Shown: piece by piece, positions 1 through 13,040 of the stretch | How the letters are laid out: the number at the start of each line of letters is the position of its first letter | How positions within the stretch are numbered: the first letter of the stretch is position 1 | DNA from: Lottia gigantea | Taxonomy: Eukaryota; Mollusca; Gastropoda; Lottiidae | Assembly: GCF_000327385.1 (NCBI RefSeq) | Contig: NW_008706957.1 | Span: forward strand, 631,408 to 695,407 | DNA: 64,000 nucleotides | Reading direction: 5' to 3' | Program-made: the position numbers and the translations under genes | Notes under the pieces: generated by a model | Told to the model about the DNA's origin: nothing | The model's input: only the letters and a program-made list of their open reading frames with translations | The model's database searches: none

Positions 1-85
1 CATTTTTGCACTGCTATAGTATAACATTTTTCGCTGCTATGATATAACATTTTGCACCGTTATATTATAACATTTTACAACACTG
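1..85. repeat. Short tandem repeat cut by the left edge (23-24 bp unit)
   Basis: Three to four imperfect units built on cattttgcac-gctat-ataa follow one another from the first base. The array is cut by the window edge, so its full length is unknown. Confidence 0.6.
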
Positions 86-2230
86 GGTTACAAAATTTTG
101 CTATGTCATGTTACCAAATTTTAGGGTATTGTAATACACAGTTTTCAAGTGAAATAATTTGCAATACAGTATTAATCTAATAAAAAAAAAACATAATTTT
201 GACATGCCAGATTTTTAAGCCACTAATGTAGCAAGGATAAGCCCATACCCATTATATATATAACTCCATTTTATAAACACTTAGAATCCAAAACTTTGAT
301 AAACATAACTAAGTTTTTTATGTCATCGAATATAAGGTAATTATTGTCCGATCAGATGACCACAGAACACACACCTTTCTTAAGCTAACCTTTGTGGAAC
401 TGGCCTCGGGTATTTCCATGCCTTATCCTCAGAGTTGACAGAAACTCATTTTTTGTGCAGTGCAGTTTTTTTTCCACACACAGTGCAATTAATAACTCTT
501 AACTGACATCTTTCAAGTTTTTTGTCGTTTGACATATATTTTCATATTTTTACAAATCTTTGCCTTATTTGGAAATATGAATTTGATTTATTTACATGTA
601 TATAATTAATCATAAAAACTTTGTGAACACTTTGAGCGTATAACAGGATATTCATATGTTCGGGGATTTTTCGTATATAAGCGAAGGTTTGATTTAATTG
701 TGCTTAATATACGCATTTCTTGGGCTGAACAAATACTACATTGAAAATTTGAAATAGGTGGTCTGGACTGCTTGGTATTTTTCTACTGTAACTCGAATCT
801 GGAATTTATTTGATTTTGTCAGTTAAGATATACTTATCTTTTGGCCTTTTTCATAAAGTGCCTTTAAGTTGGTTCTAAGGTTTGGAGCACATAAGTTCCA
901 ACACGATAGAGTCTTTTGTCAATATATTAGGGGATGATTTCAACAGCAACCACCCGAAAAGATGTATACCAAACTATCGCTTATATTGAATTGCTCGCCT
1001 TTTCAATCCGATAGGACGGAAGTCAGATTATGCATGTCTGACATTATCCACCCTCCGTAGGCTACAGACTAGTCACGACAAGGTTCCTTGACAGCTGAAA
1101 AGATATCACAGATATGGAAAAGAGTACGTCTAATTTCCCTCATTGCCCACATGTATGTCTTTGATATCTTTATAACCACCGAGGAACAGGGAAAAAAACG
1201 TAAAACTCCATTTCAAATCATCTTAAAGTAAGTGCAAATTGATTTCGACTTGTATTAGATGAATAAGTTGATTCTAACGAACTTCAACCATATCCAGTCG
1301 AGTATAAAATTGAAGAATTTTTTTTTCATCGAGCAGACGTTATATAATTACGGAAATAGATTTTCAAGATTTTGATCGAATATTAGTTTCTAGATTTTTG
1401 GTTAATTGGTCAGTTGTTTTGCTTGTACAGATTTTTATCAAAAAAATGTGAAATCTCTCAAAGCGATGACGAAATGAACAACGCAGTGCAACATGACTTT
1501 AGGTGTCTGGGAATGCAGAGGTGGTACAGTGGTAGCAACTCCTTCAAATAGAAGTTGTAAACAAGGTTTCAACCATGATACAGCTCGGTGACTGGTTATT
1601 AAATTTTTTATATCGTATAATGATATTAGCTACATATCCTCTGGGGAGCCAGACAATGTTTATATGCATGAAATATGAAGGTTGGAGGCAATATTACCAT
1701 GATAAACTAGTCATATCTCTTGACTGATCTATTATTCATTAAGTAGAGAAAATATTATTTCCATTTCACCTCCAGTGTATTTTATTCATAAAGATAAGAA
1801 CGACATGGATAAATGATAAAATATAACTCATAAGATAAGTCACGTCAACCTCACATTCAAAGAACAAGTTGAAATAAAGAATTACATCCTGCTATTCTGC
1901 TCTGATTGGGCTAATGAGGAATTGTCGTGCAATTTGTAATTGTTGAAAATATGCCAGGATAAAGCATTAGCTAATCTTTCCATCTGACAAAGTATTCTTT
2001 CATGTAGACCCCAAAGTCGTCATTTAGTCGCAATCGTCAGTTGTATTGTATTCACTAGTCGTCATCGAGTTTTTTTCCAACTAGTTGAAAACCATTAGTC
2101 AAGTAATTGTCTAATGAATTCGAGAGTAGATGTGGCCACAGCCGGCTTCCATAAACTTTGGATCGCTTGCAGATCCTGCATCACTGATAGGAAGGTACTG
2201 TCTTCTGGTCAAACTCAGACCATCAAATTA
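86..2230. other. Gene-free AT-rich stretch
   Basis: No exon-like open frame with convincing splice signals was seen on either strand. The only recognisable item is a short SINE-type 3' tail near 1190-1225 (aaaacgtaaaactccattt), preceded by a faint match to the SINE body at 1130-1180. Confidence 0.45.
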
Positions 2231-2231
2231 A

Positions 2232-2577
2232 CGAACAAGCATTCATGCGCTAGCTTGAATAGTTGGCGAACAAGCATTCGTGCGCTAGCTTGAATAGTTG
2301 ATGAACAGGCATTAATGCGCTAGCTTGAATAGTTGACGAACTTGCATCCATGCGCTAGCTTGAATAGTTGGCGAACAAGCATTCGTGCGCTAGCTTGAAT
2401 AGTTGATGAACAGGCATTAATGCGCTAGCCTGAATAGTTTGCGAACAAGCATTCATGTGCTAGCTTGAATAGTTGGCGAACAAGCATTCATGCGCAAGCT
2501 TGAATAGTTGGCGAACAAGCACCCATGCGCTAGCTTAAATAGTTGACGAGCAAGCAATAATACGCCAACTCGAATAC
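2232..2577. repeat. 35-bp minisatellite, about 10 units
   Basis: The unit is gaacaagcattcatgcgcta followed by gcttgaatagttggc, repeated about ten times with few substitutions. Most units carry the palindrome GCTAGC inside gcgctagc. Units fall into subtypes by their last bases (ggc, gat, gac) and by cattcg, cattca or cattaa. The two-unit string cattcg...gat + caggcattaa occurs twice (units 2-3 and 5-6), so the array shows higher-order structure. It is not a CRISPR: there are no unique spacers. Confidence 0.9.
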
Positions 2578-4678
2578 CAAATCAGCAAAATAATAATTTA
2601 AGAAACCCGTGCTCAAGTTTTTGTAGCAATGAAAAACGATGAATTGTCAAGATTGGCCTATTACAGAAAGTCTTTTCAGAAACAATAAAAAGGAGGAAAT
2701 AAGGTGAAGAAAGAGCAATGATACACTTACTGGTTCAAGGTAGACAAATACACAAATTCACGTTCCAATAAGGAACTAGGTTATATTATTATGTTTATCG
2801 TTATTAAATTGTAAAAAAAAATATCAAAATAAAATAACGCCGCGTGTAAATTTTGAGGTAACGGGAAGTACAACTAACACAAAACATTCTATTGTGAGTG
2901 TATGTATTTAATTTTTTTTTTATAGTTTTCCTGATTTATGAACCAATTACATTATTATGACCAAATCATAAAATGTTTCTATTTAAGGTTTTGACCTAGA
3001 AAACAATTCACGATTTTTTCTCAGGAAATTTTTAATCGCAATATATCATTATGCTGGTCCATTCTCTGGCCTGTATCTCCTGTGTTTCCGAAGTACATGA
3101 TGTGACGACAACCAATGATCTCAAGTTATTGATTGATCTGACAGCAATCTGACTTACCTTCCAATCTATCAAACGATTAATTTACTAGATATTGATGTTC
3201 TGATCTCGATTTCCATAATATCATCTCATGTCAAGTGTAGGTTTTAGTATTTCCATAATGAGATTCACTGTAAGAACCTACTGTTAGAAATACAGAACAG
3301 TGCACCAAAATGGAAAATCAATGCAGGAATCTAACACTCATTGTTAAAAATAGAGAATACAATCAATAGAGAATATCAAATGCAAAAATGGACACCTATT
3401 TTGTATAATTAGGTTCACTGTAATAAATCACTGTTAGAAATTTCTGCTAAAATACATAATATGCCTGGCATGAACGTCAACTTTATATAACCAAGTTCAC
3501 TGTAAGAATTCACAGTTAGAATTATTCAATTCATATGACATCTTTTATTGCATATCCTTCTTATGAACTGAAAATCTCAGAAGCTTCGACCGATGACCAG
3601 GTTCACTGTAAATAGTTCTGTACATAACACAACATGATATTTCTTTTCTCTATGTAAATATCCTCTTAAGTATTCTATGAACTTGCAACTCAGTAAAACA
3701 CAACAGTTAAAAAGATGCCTTCAATTTCCGCACTGTTTTTCACTTATATATACAGTTGTCAAATATGCTCGATTGCCATATACCTAAAATATTCCTAGTC
3801 AAGTATATTCCAGCGGGGTAAAATGACACAATTAGGGGGAAATAAACCTACTTCTTAACCACTCGTATGATTCTGTCTATTGTTTTACCTCTATGACTAG
3901 TTGACAACCCTCTCATAAACTAAGAAGGGTTCAGTATAATGGGACATTTATTATCGGATGTATAATAATGTTAACAGAGACTTTTCGCGTGACATGTGAC
4001 AAGAATTACTGCATGATGTTACTGAGGAAAATTGCACTTTTGGACTAGAAAATCCCATTGGCCTCTGTTACACTGGTTGCTAGCCTTTTACTTCTACAAA
4101 AACAAACACGAAAGAAATAACCATTTTATAAAAGGATAACAATCTAGGTTCACAAGAATCCTTTTTACCACCTGATTCTTGGCCCAATGGCTTTTCTCGG
4201 ATTATTCATTTACAGCTTGGTCGACTGGAATAATAAATGAAGATGACTTATTCAAGGTCACCAGGCGACTTAGCTGCAATTTGCATATCATTGTGTTGCT
4301 AGAAGTGTTTCGTTTCGACGAAAGGTCACCTTTAAGAAACCCAAGACAACAAGCGATAGGCATTACCAGTTTGAGACTATGCATATTGCTTTATCGTTGT
4401 GCTCAAGGTACCTAACGAAAGGCTATACCTGTTTGGGACACTGCGTAGTGGTTGAACGTTGTGCACAAGGTACCTAATACGTGCTGGTTTATGGTTTATG
4501 TGAGGTCTAATAAGTCATTATGCTATGATTATTTTCCACTATAATAGTATTTTTACCTGGAGTTATATTGATTATTTAATCTCTACCTTTTAATACTTGT
4601 TTTATATCATACTTAATATTACTAAATCAATTTTTATCATTGGTCAATTGAAAGAGCTTTATGCTGATTGTACTATAG
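2578..4678. other. Gene-free stretch with a loose repeated motif
   Basis: Between 3255 and 3620 the phrase gttcactgtaa-aa--cactgttagaa recurs four times (about 3261, 3411, 3495, 3600) with unequal spacing, like a decayed tandem array. An open frame at 4179-4415 has no splice context or recognisable content and is taken as chance. Confidence 0.4.
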
Positions 4679-4845
4679 CTAAAACCGGTCACGTAATTCT
4701 GTTATGTGCTGCCCCGTGGCAGGGAAGCCAGGGAAGGTCAGTAATTGTAGCTGTCCTCCCATGATGCATTGCCTCAATGACTCAATGGCGTGAACGAGTT
4801 TGACTCTCTTCTCCTGTAGAGGTGCGATCAGATGAGGTATGTTAT
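4679..4845 (-). CDS. Candidate terminal coding exon, unknown protein
   Basis: On the minus strand the segment is preceded by an acceptor (gtattcag at 4846-4853) and gives 54 residues after a phase-1 junction before a TAG stop at 4679-4681. The peptide begins NIPHLIAPLQEKRVKL and ends GQHITELRDRF. It has balanced, globular-looking composition and ordinary codon use in a region where chance frames are AT-rich and hydrophobic. I do not recognise the family, and no upstream exon of the same gene was found in the next kilobases, so the rest may lie far upstream (higher coordinates). It could also be a processed remnant. The open frame continuing to 4945 passes through the acceptor and is not needed. 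Confidence 0.4.
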
Positions 4846-7800
4846 CTGAATACTGTATCCCATGCGGTATTATAGATACAGTAGCAAATGAAATAATCGA
4901 ATACACGATGCGTATAGATTCCAATCTATGCCAATGTATTTGCATGAATTCCAGTCTGAATCCGTGCCTCCTCTTTTCAAACTACAACAAAGTATATGAT
5001 AATACACAACATACTTGATTAACATTTGAAATTTCCACCTGGTATGGTCATACATGAGAATCGTTTGTAAAAGAAATTCTATTGTAATAAAAGTGTTTTA
5101 TTTGAGAGATATGAGAGACAGGTTGCCTCAAGGAAACAGTTTAACCAGAGAAAGAAACAGAGAAAGGTCATGTTTGGTGCCATTATAATATACACTACTT
5201 GAACCCTCTTAATATTTAACATTTAACTTATCTTGTATATCATGATAACTATTGTATATAACTGGAGGGGAAATTATTTTGATATTGTGTTTACCGATAT
5301 TGATAATGTGTATACTATGGGGTCCTGTCCTGTTATCAGTTCACTTTAGATGCGTACATGTACTGAGTGTACTAGCCCGACAAATTTGGCCCTAACCGTT
5401 TCTCGAACGTGATGTGCGAATGTGATCTAGAATGTCACTTTTTACGGGAGTTGCTTCGATCGCTAGTTTTCTAGAATTGTCATTATCACAGAAACCAAAT
5501 TTGTTATAACTTTTGGTATCAATGCAGTATACAATGTATTAAGATATAACGAAATATTCTAAAATGTCCAACACATGCAATCATACGAAGAAAATATTTG
5601 CTTGCATCTTATCTTATGGTTAGGGCTTAGAGGAACGGATAGGGCCTAGTTTGTCCGGCTACAAGTGTACAAAGTACAAATCTGAGAATTCTGTTAACAT
5701 ATGTGCTCAATTTATATGAACTTAGGCTAATTTACGTAGACGTATCATTCAAAAATACACTCGACATTATAAAAATTGGTGGCGAAATATGCATTCAACT
5801 CTGTAGAAATGTCATCGTCACAAGCCTTTCATGAGGCAAAAACGTATAAAAATCATCTTATACATTTTTCAAAAATAACGTGGGGGTACAATGAGGAAAA
5901 TTTGAATTGTTGGAAGAAAAAATAGTCAAAGCATAATTACCTTAAGATTACATCCATTTATAATCCAATGGAGTTTTACGTCCTATAGTTCTACAGGGTT
6001 CTATATAACAATATTTATATTATCAATACTAAAATGACACTATGGTACCAGCTGGAGATTAATTGAAATTACTATCTATAGCTTGTTTATTTCATCAGTA
6101 TTCATGTATGGAATGTGAATTATTTTCTAATTAAAATAACTATACATTGTCATATACATGCATTGAATTTAGTTAGTTAGCCGACGAATTGAGGAAGGTA
6201 CCATCATTAAAATTTAGAAATCAATGACTTGCGTGACGTGGACGGCATACTAACTGCAGGATATATAGCCGTCTAAATAATGGCTAATTTCAGCTGTAAA
6301 TCTAACTTTTCAGAATCAAAATTCGACGTTATGTTCTCTTCATCAAACGATCGAACCAATTTTCACTGAAGCAAAATGTTCAAAATATGGCATATTCAAT
6401 TTTTTTTAAATATCGCCGAACGATCGAAAAAAATCAAGTATGTCATAAATCAACTTACAGAATCTGTATGCCGAGGTATCAGGTGAGCAATAACTAGTTA
6501 GATAACAAAATCCGATCAAAAATCGTTAAAAGTGGTCCGGATAATTTTTCTTCAAATGAAACAGTTTTCTTAATGAAAAAAAGGACCATAGAACGCTCTT
6601 CACTTTTTTTATACTTAAATAGTTGGGTCGTGAAATTAACTCTAGGAGTAGTTTTAAATGGGCCAATGGGTTCCTGACAACAGATGTTCACTTCATAGAA
6701 ACCGTTTATAAAAGAAACAGTATACAGTATAGTACCAATTGAACACTGACTGCCCGCTGTTTTAACATCAAATGTACATTAATAACCATATTGAAGTGAT
6801 ATATATTGAAACGTGTTGAAAGTTACTGTACTTTATTTTTAAATGATACTTGAAATCGTTCAACCCTTAATCTTAATAGTGAACATGTGTTTTCTCTCAT
6901 AATATTTCAGTATTGGTTCTTATCTACAGAGCTTTCTGACTCAACTGCAGTGTACAGTTATCTTATTTAAATGATTTGGCGCAAGTTAGACATTTAGGAA
7001 TTATGAACAAAATGCCTATTGAAACTCTTGAATGTTCAAGGTCAACACATCTGTAGGAAATCCTTGAATTAAAGACCGAACAATGAAATAGCAAAGGTCA
7101 AAATGACGTCAGTTGTACCTGATGTTCACTTACAACATTGAAAAGCAAAGGACAACAAACAATACGTAATGTACTTAATTTGCACACTTCACTGAAGTAA
7201 ATTATGAGGGTCAACCAACACATTACGTTAACTGTACGTAATGTACACATACAACACTGAAACAGCAAAGAATAGCCAGCTGTAGCTGGAAAAAAGCCCT
7301 GTAGCTGTATACAGCCCTGAAACGTATAACGTCGTCTGTGTCTAATAATGTAAACATATGACACTGAAATTGTATGGGCAGCCAACATATAACGTCAATG
7401 TACTTCGCATGCACATAGAATGCTTCATTATAAGTATGATAACACATGTGAGTTGTGTTTAAATCATACCATTATCAGTTAAACTTTGTCCCTAAAAACA
7501 TATACTTGAATTTTAGAAATGCATTCGATATCAGAATGTGTAAGATTCAATTCGCTTGGTTTTATGTTAGGTTTAAAAGCAAAGACGCTCCAATATAACG
7601 TTATATAAATATCAATAATGAATTTTTTGTCAGGAGGAAAGTATCGATCTGGAGATGAAAATATGTAAGGAAATCAAAATACACATAAACTTCTTGTCGA
7701 ATCTTCCTTAGAAGTTTTCTTTGATGCTTGCTTTTCTATTCTAGCGATTGACTTATAAGGCCTGATACCTGATAGATAAGATAATTGAATACGTAAATAA

Positions 7801-7990
7801 ATGATAGAATAGGTTTGTGTCTGAACTAGGAACTCATCTGTCTTGATTTGATTTAATTAATTTGGAAGACATTGTTTTTTGTCTTAGTTAATTACATCAA
7901 AAAGTCGAAATTTTCAAAAAATTGATTAGGTGCATTCTGGCACATAATTTGGTTCAAAAACGTATATAAATCATATTTTTAAATTTGTTA
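4846..7990. other. Gene-free stretch
   Basis: No supported exon. A SINE-type tail in minus orientation lies at 5960-5985 (atggagttttacgtcc). At 7080-7400 the phrases aacattgaaa-agcaaag and acgtaatgtac recur three or four times, a decayed tandem array that also produces overlapping minus-strand open frames without gene signals. Confidence 0.4.
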
Positions 7991-7994
7991 ATCC

Positions 7995-8150
7995 AAAGGC
8001 CGCCACTGATTGCACATTCAGATATCACGCCTGGGTAACTGTGTTGGGCTAAAATAGTCGGGCTCATAAAGCAAACGGAAATCGTATTTCCACTTCAGTC
8101 TTATCTAACTTGCTGAGCCATCTCGGTTCCCAATAGACATCCAGGATCAG
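7995..8150 (-). repeat. SINE head remnant (tRNA-like)
   Basis: Read on the minus strand, 8090-8150 contains gagatggctcagcaagttag, a close match to the A-box region of the intact SINE at 28803-29123 (tggctcagtgagttagac). The B-box part is not clear, so this is a diverged fragment. Confidence 0.4.
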
Positions 8151-9027
8151 AGCAGCAACTTCATATGAGAACAAGGTGACACAGTAAAACATTTATTACA
8201 TAATGTGTTTATTTCTGTCACATTCGCATCGTCCCTGGGCAAAACACATCCTTAATTGCTACATATATAGGATTAAGCATATTAATATTAATATCAGTCA
8301 ACGATTGATAAATATTCATTCTTACCTTTGTATAGTGTTTTTTATTTATCCATTAAGAAGTGGTTGTAGCAAAAAACATATCATTGCAATTACGAAAGCA
8401 CAGACCGAGCTGCTACAGGTAATTTTTGAGTATCTGTCTGTGTAGGTACTATTAGAAATGGAGAGACATCTAGGTCAGTTAATGGTATAAATTGGTACCC
8501 TACAGCAAGATACCAACTAGCTGTATACAATGGTTTTATTAGTCAATAGTCAACAGGTTGTATTTGTCCTCCGGTAATCCTCTTTAGGCTAATATAACAG
8601 ATTAATGTATTATTAAGTCGTTCTGCTACATTAATCTTAACACCCTCAAATATATTTAAACTTGATTTGGCTTTAACAATAGATCCAATTGTTTCAAGGG
8701 TTGCTCCTTGTCATAGGGCCTTGGTTTATTAATAACTATACTATACCATAAGGTGTGGATGAGTGATAACCAAGGGGATATTGGAGATCTTTTTCGGAGT
8801 TTGTGCTGTCGTCTTTCTGAAAACTGCTTTCTTTTTAAGGGACAGATTTGCCATTTTGTGGGGTTGATTTAAGTCTTTGGTGTAAAGTCCTAAAAATGTA
8901 CGAAAATCGCAAAATTCCTTCAAAATATCTCAAACTAGGTATTTCTTTTCCTATTTCTATAGATGTCTTTCCTATATATGACAGTGTCTCGAGAAAAGAC
9001 CACTCGTCTTTTTAACTTCCAATTCTG

Positions 9028-9165
9028 GACACACATGGATTTTAAGGCTCAAATTCCGATGGTGAGCTGTTAACACGATTACTGATAGGCTTAGCTAAAA
9101 ACAACTCCTGCTTCTGAGACTACGAGGTACGATTGGTAAAAAATGTCGCATCTGTCCCTTTAATG
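9028..9165 (+). repeat. Dispersed repeat, copy 1
   Basis: This segment matches the reverse complement of 30395-30540 over about 120 bp, sharing landmarks such as ggcttagctaaaa-caa and cttctgagactac. A shorter match to its end occurs at 41305-41362. The family is unidentified. Confidence 0.5.
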
Positions 9166-10127
9166 TAATATATAATATATCCTTTCTATAGCAGAGTGAA
9201 TAGATTTACTATTGCCAATATCAACCAGACAAATCTAAAACCACGACAAAACCGTACTTAGTTTGAACTATAGGGACAAGCAAGCATCTTCAACTGACTT
9301 ATAGTAATGCTGATTCTCTAATATGAACTACAGTAAACTAAAAGGTTTACGGCTATTTCAATAATTCAAGACAAGGACGGGCTACTTGCAAATTTCGATT
9401 TCGTCGCAAATTACTCTAATTTATACTTCACCTCCTAGTATACATGAAAATATACAGGTGAAAATTAGATTAGAATTTTACCTGACTGAAAAGAACGACT
9501 CAAATTATGATTATCCTAAAAATTTCAAATTACCCCCTCGTTGGTTATTAACCCCATGTTGAAAATCCCTCATTTAGGAATTAAAGGGTGAGAGCCAACA
9601 CCGGGCTGACTCTCGAAAGCACTGGGGCAGGCTTCAAAATTTTTTTTACCTTCAGGGGGGATTCGGTAAGGGTGGGGATATTAAAATGATAATCAAAATA
9701 TTCATAAAGGGAGAGAACTGCAAATTTGTACACAAAATGGGACAACAATGGGTTTACCTATGTGCGCTGTCGGTTAGAAAACTTTACGTAAGGGCAGACA
9801 AACCACATATATATATCAAGACAACAATGGATTTAGTAATTGGGTTTTCAATAAATGCTCTCAAATAATGGTATCTGGGAAATCTGGACCGGAACGCATC
9901 AATGACTGAAACCAGTTGACATTAGTTGTTTCTGCTTTACTCTCTATCAAATAAATGATTTGGTCGGTTAATCGCATTTGCTAGTAAAATGTTGACCGAA
10001 TAAGCATCTGCATCATGATTGATTGGCTATCATAATGCATAATCATTACGGACTGAAGCATCAAAAATTCCTTCTCACGGAGAATCAGTCTGTGACGTTA
10101 TGAATTTTAGGTTGACAAAAGCACAGG

Positions 10128-10255
10128 CATAGTCTCAGTGGCGGAGTCAGGTTTACGTCCAAGGGGGTGGGGCGAAATATTTGAGGTTGCCCGAATTTCT
10201 AACCTAGTTATGAGATTTTTGCCCGAAAAATATGACTTCGGCTTGGCCACTACAT
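10128..10255 (+). repeat. Dispersed repeat, copy 1 (agtggcggag type)
   Basis: The core gcccgaatttctaacctagt plus tatgagatttttgcccgaaa is found in inverse orientation at 44548-44655. Both copies end in the agtggcgg-type sequence common at transposon ends. No coding capacity. Confidence 0.55.
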
Positions 10256-10683
10256 AGACTAGGGTTAGTTGTCGAGATTAGCCAGTCTTCAGGGCTAAAG
10301 ATATTTATACAGTTTGAGAGAGAGTCCAACGAGAAAGCCGCATTACAATGATAATGTATTCCATGTATTCATTATTCTTTTGTATATATATTATGATTAT
10401 TCTATAAGCTGATATACCATAAAATGTAGTTGTAATATAATGTATAATGGGATTTGATATAAAAAAAACTATATAAGAAAACCGTTGATCCTGCTCATGC
10501 GACCACCTTCAATATACGACCACAATTAAGTCCCCCCATGCAACTTTGCAATATAACAAACGACTGATGAGCGACTAAATTCAATTAAGAGGCCATCATA
10601 ATTGACATTACCTCCCTTGTCACATGGTTTACATACACGCGAGATTGTAATCGTGTAAAATGTTTCTTTACGGGCTGATAGAA

Positions 10684-10822
10684 ATGAAATGAATGGAGTT
10701 TTACGTCACGGGCTGATATAATAAATATATTCTAGTACCCGTATCACTTTCATGAAACTTCCGGCTTCGCCAAAATTCAAACAGAAAAGTACCCCGTATA
10801 ACTCCATTTCATTTCGTTTAAC
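10684..10822. repeat. Two SINE-type tails in inverted orientation
   Basis: A minus-oriented tail (aaatgaaatgaatggagttt, tacgtc) at 10684-10712 faces a plus-oriented tail (ccgtataactccatttcatt) at 10793-10820, separated by about 80 bp. This is either two independent inserts or the ends of one inverted-repeat element. Confidence 0.5.
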
Positions 10823-11696
10823 TTCTGATTAAATCAACTGAAAATATCATTTAAACAGGCCCGTTGCCAGACTGAATTGTTCGAACTGGTAAATCATATA
10901 TCCGAAGGGATGATGCTATTGGTCGCCAGGCAGAATATTTTTGGTGGGAGGTGGAGAGGGTTGGGGGTGCTTTAGTCACAGACCTGCATTTAAATATATG
11001 AAAGCACAATTTATTTTATATCTTATCTTTAACAATATATCAATTATATATTAGTCATAAAGCATATCACATGTATATACCACCTAATTAATAGTTATCT
11101 TATAATTCAATAAGTGTTTTATCACAACAATGTCAATTATCACAATTTATCACCACGTAACATCATACATTATATCATAACACTGTAAAATACGAGTTTT
11201 AACATACAGAGCATGCTTACTTGTCAAAAAGCCGGCAACTGTTGAACGGAAATCGCAATTTATTTATACAGAAAAGATTTTGGTACCCTGTGCAAGTTGT
11301 TACGGCTGCAATAATTTGATCAGATTGTTGGCTTCCGTCAAAAATTCATTAAATTATTGGTAACAGAAAAGCGCAAAACGTGCTACTTTGCAATCTATAC
11401 GTCAAAATGGCAGTCATTTAAAACTCCCGAGAAAATTGTAGCTTCTTTTGATATGCCAACAATAAACCAAGTCAAAATCTCTCGGAGTAGAATGCAAATA
11501 GACAGGACATAAAGTTGAGATCTGAAGCACTGGCATGTGTTTGCACCGATCCCAATAAGCTATATAACTTTAAATCTCGACCTCCATGCAATGCGATTAA
11601 GGCATTCTCGTCAAGGTAAAACCTTCCAAATATGAGACAAAAAGCATAAGTTACATCACGTATATAGCACAATCATACCGATAAGAACCTCAAGTG
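10823..11696. other. 3' flank of the serine-rich gene
   Basis: AT-rich, with no exon-like frame of its own. On the minus strand aataaa motifs occur around 11260-11270, about 430 bp past the stop codon, and one could serve as polyadenylation signal; this is weak evidence. Confidence 0.35.
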
Positions 11697-13040
11697 TCAC
11701 ACCTCTGTTTGTGTTCGTGAGTTAGAAGGGATTTCTTTAATTTTCTGTTTCTGGACCACTTTGTGCGATACTTTCAAACCCTCATGTGAATCAGAAACAC
11801 ATAATTTGGACTGTTTTCCGTCTGGAGAATCATGGAATGAATAAAAAGATTGGGAGTGATCCGGAGACAGGGGTGGAGATTCGATAAAACCTTCATCAAT
11901 GCTGGCGCAGGGTAGTCTGGCAGTGCTGTTGAAGCTGACAGAAGATAAATTGGAGCTGCAGAAGGAACTGTAGCTACTCGGTGTAAATAAGCTGTCATCG
12001 GAAGCAATACTGTTATATTTTATATGCTTAGGAGTTCCCACAGGAGTGCTACTCGTTGGTTTTGGTGAATCTCTGTTATTATTGACGACGTTTACATTTG
12101 GGTGGTTTTGATTCTGTGATCCACAGTTACGTGGATTTGGTTTATCACAGTCATTAGAGTTCAGAATACATGGACTAACTTTGGACTGGTGGTCAAATCC
12201 AGAATCGACACTTCCGAATCCACGAGGAATATGTTCCATTATCTTATCACTTTGTATATTTTGATCAGAAGTATTTGGAGACACTGAAGAACATTGTGAA
12301 GTATTTTGGGATTGGGAATCACATCCGGTTTCACAAGAAGAATCACTCGCTAGCACATTTCCCGAGGAAGACACATCCATTGGGTCGTTTCTAAAAGCTT
12401 TCATTGGAACTGGTTTAGTTAGAGAACGTTTAAGATTCAATGGAACTGTTCTTTTTGAGACCTCATACTGCATCAACACAGCCCGAATTGGATTTGGAGA
12501 AGTTGATTTTATGTCCATATTCTCAAATATAGAGGCACTTTTATTGCTTCGATTCCATCCAGTCAAAATAGCATCCGACTGCATGCTGGATCGACGCAAA
12601 TTTGAATCGATGTCACTGTTTGAACTTGCTTCAGCTTGAGACAGGAGGGAAGGTGATCTGCCAGATGTGGAGTTACCAACAAACATTGAGTTACTTCTGA
12701 TATTACGTTTAGCAGGAGTGTCTGAAAATGATTCAGCCTTCTGTGTCAGCTGTGACCACGACTGGGCTGAGTCATTCAGAGTCTCTGGTACATCAATGTT
12801 GTCACTGTATCTTCTGTATGCATTATGATGTGGTCTGGCGTTCTGAGAGCTGTAGCTCGCACCAGTACATTCCCTATAACTCTGTGTTCGGCGTGGGGAT
12901 CGTGCGTCCTTGTACCTTCCGTCACTGCTTTGGTTCTCGTAAAAGACTTCCTGATCGGAATCTTCTTGATCGTTTTCTTCCTCAAAAATACGAGTGAGGT
13001 GTGAAGAGGACAATCGAGTAGGATTGGATTGCCGTCGATT
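11697..13040 (-). CDS. Serine-rich gene, coding exon 2 (terminal)
   Basis: Encodes 447 residues from NRRQSNPTRL to the TGA at 11697-11699. The open frame extends 23 codons upstream into the intron, but the acceptor at 13041-13042 gives the phase-0 join with exon 1. A weak donor-like gaggtgtga overlaps the stop, so an alternative longer 3' end cannot be excluded, though no following exon was seen. Confidence 0.85.
   Translation of the reverse strand, partial: NRRQSNPTRLSSSHLTRIFEEENDQEDSDQEVFYENQSSDGRYKDARSPRRTQSYRECTGASYSSQNARPHHNAYRRYSDNIDVPETLNDSAQSWSQLTQKAESFSDTPAKRNIRSNSMFVGNSTSGRSPSLLSQAEASSNSDIDSNLRRSSMQSDAILTGWNRSNKSASIFENMDIKSTSPNPIRAVLMQYEVSKRTVPLNLKRSLTKPVPMKAFRNDPMDVSSSGNVLASDSSCETGCDSQSQNTSQCSSVSPNTSDQNIQSDKIMEHIPRGFGSVDSGFDHQSKVSPCILNSNDCDKPNPRNCGSQNQNHPNVNVVNNNRDSPKPTSSTPVGTPKHIKYNSIASDDSLFTPSSYSSFCSSNLSSVSFNSTARLPCASIDEGFIESPPLSPDHSQSFYSFHDSPDGKQSKLCVSDSHEGLKVSHKVVQKQKIKEIPSNSRTQTEV

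Noticed and set aside
2232-2577. CRISPR-like regular array
   Set aside because: Units are contiguous 35-bp repeats without unique spacers, in a eukaryotic setting.
4179-4415. 78-codon plus-strand frame with an overlapping minus-strand frame
   Set aside because: No splice sites, no recognisable composition, AT-rich chance frame.
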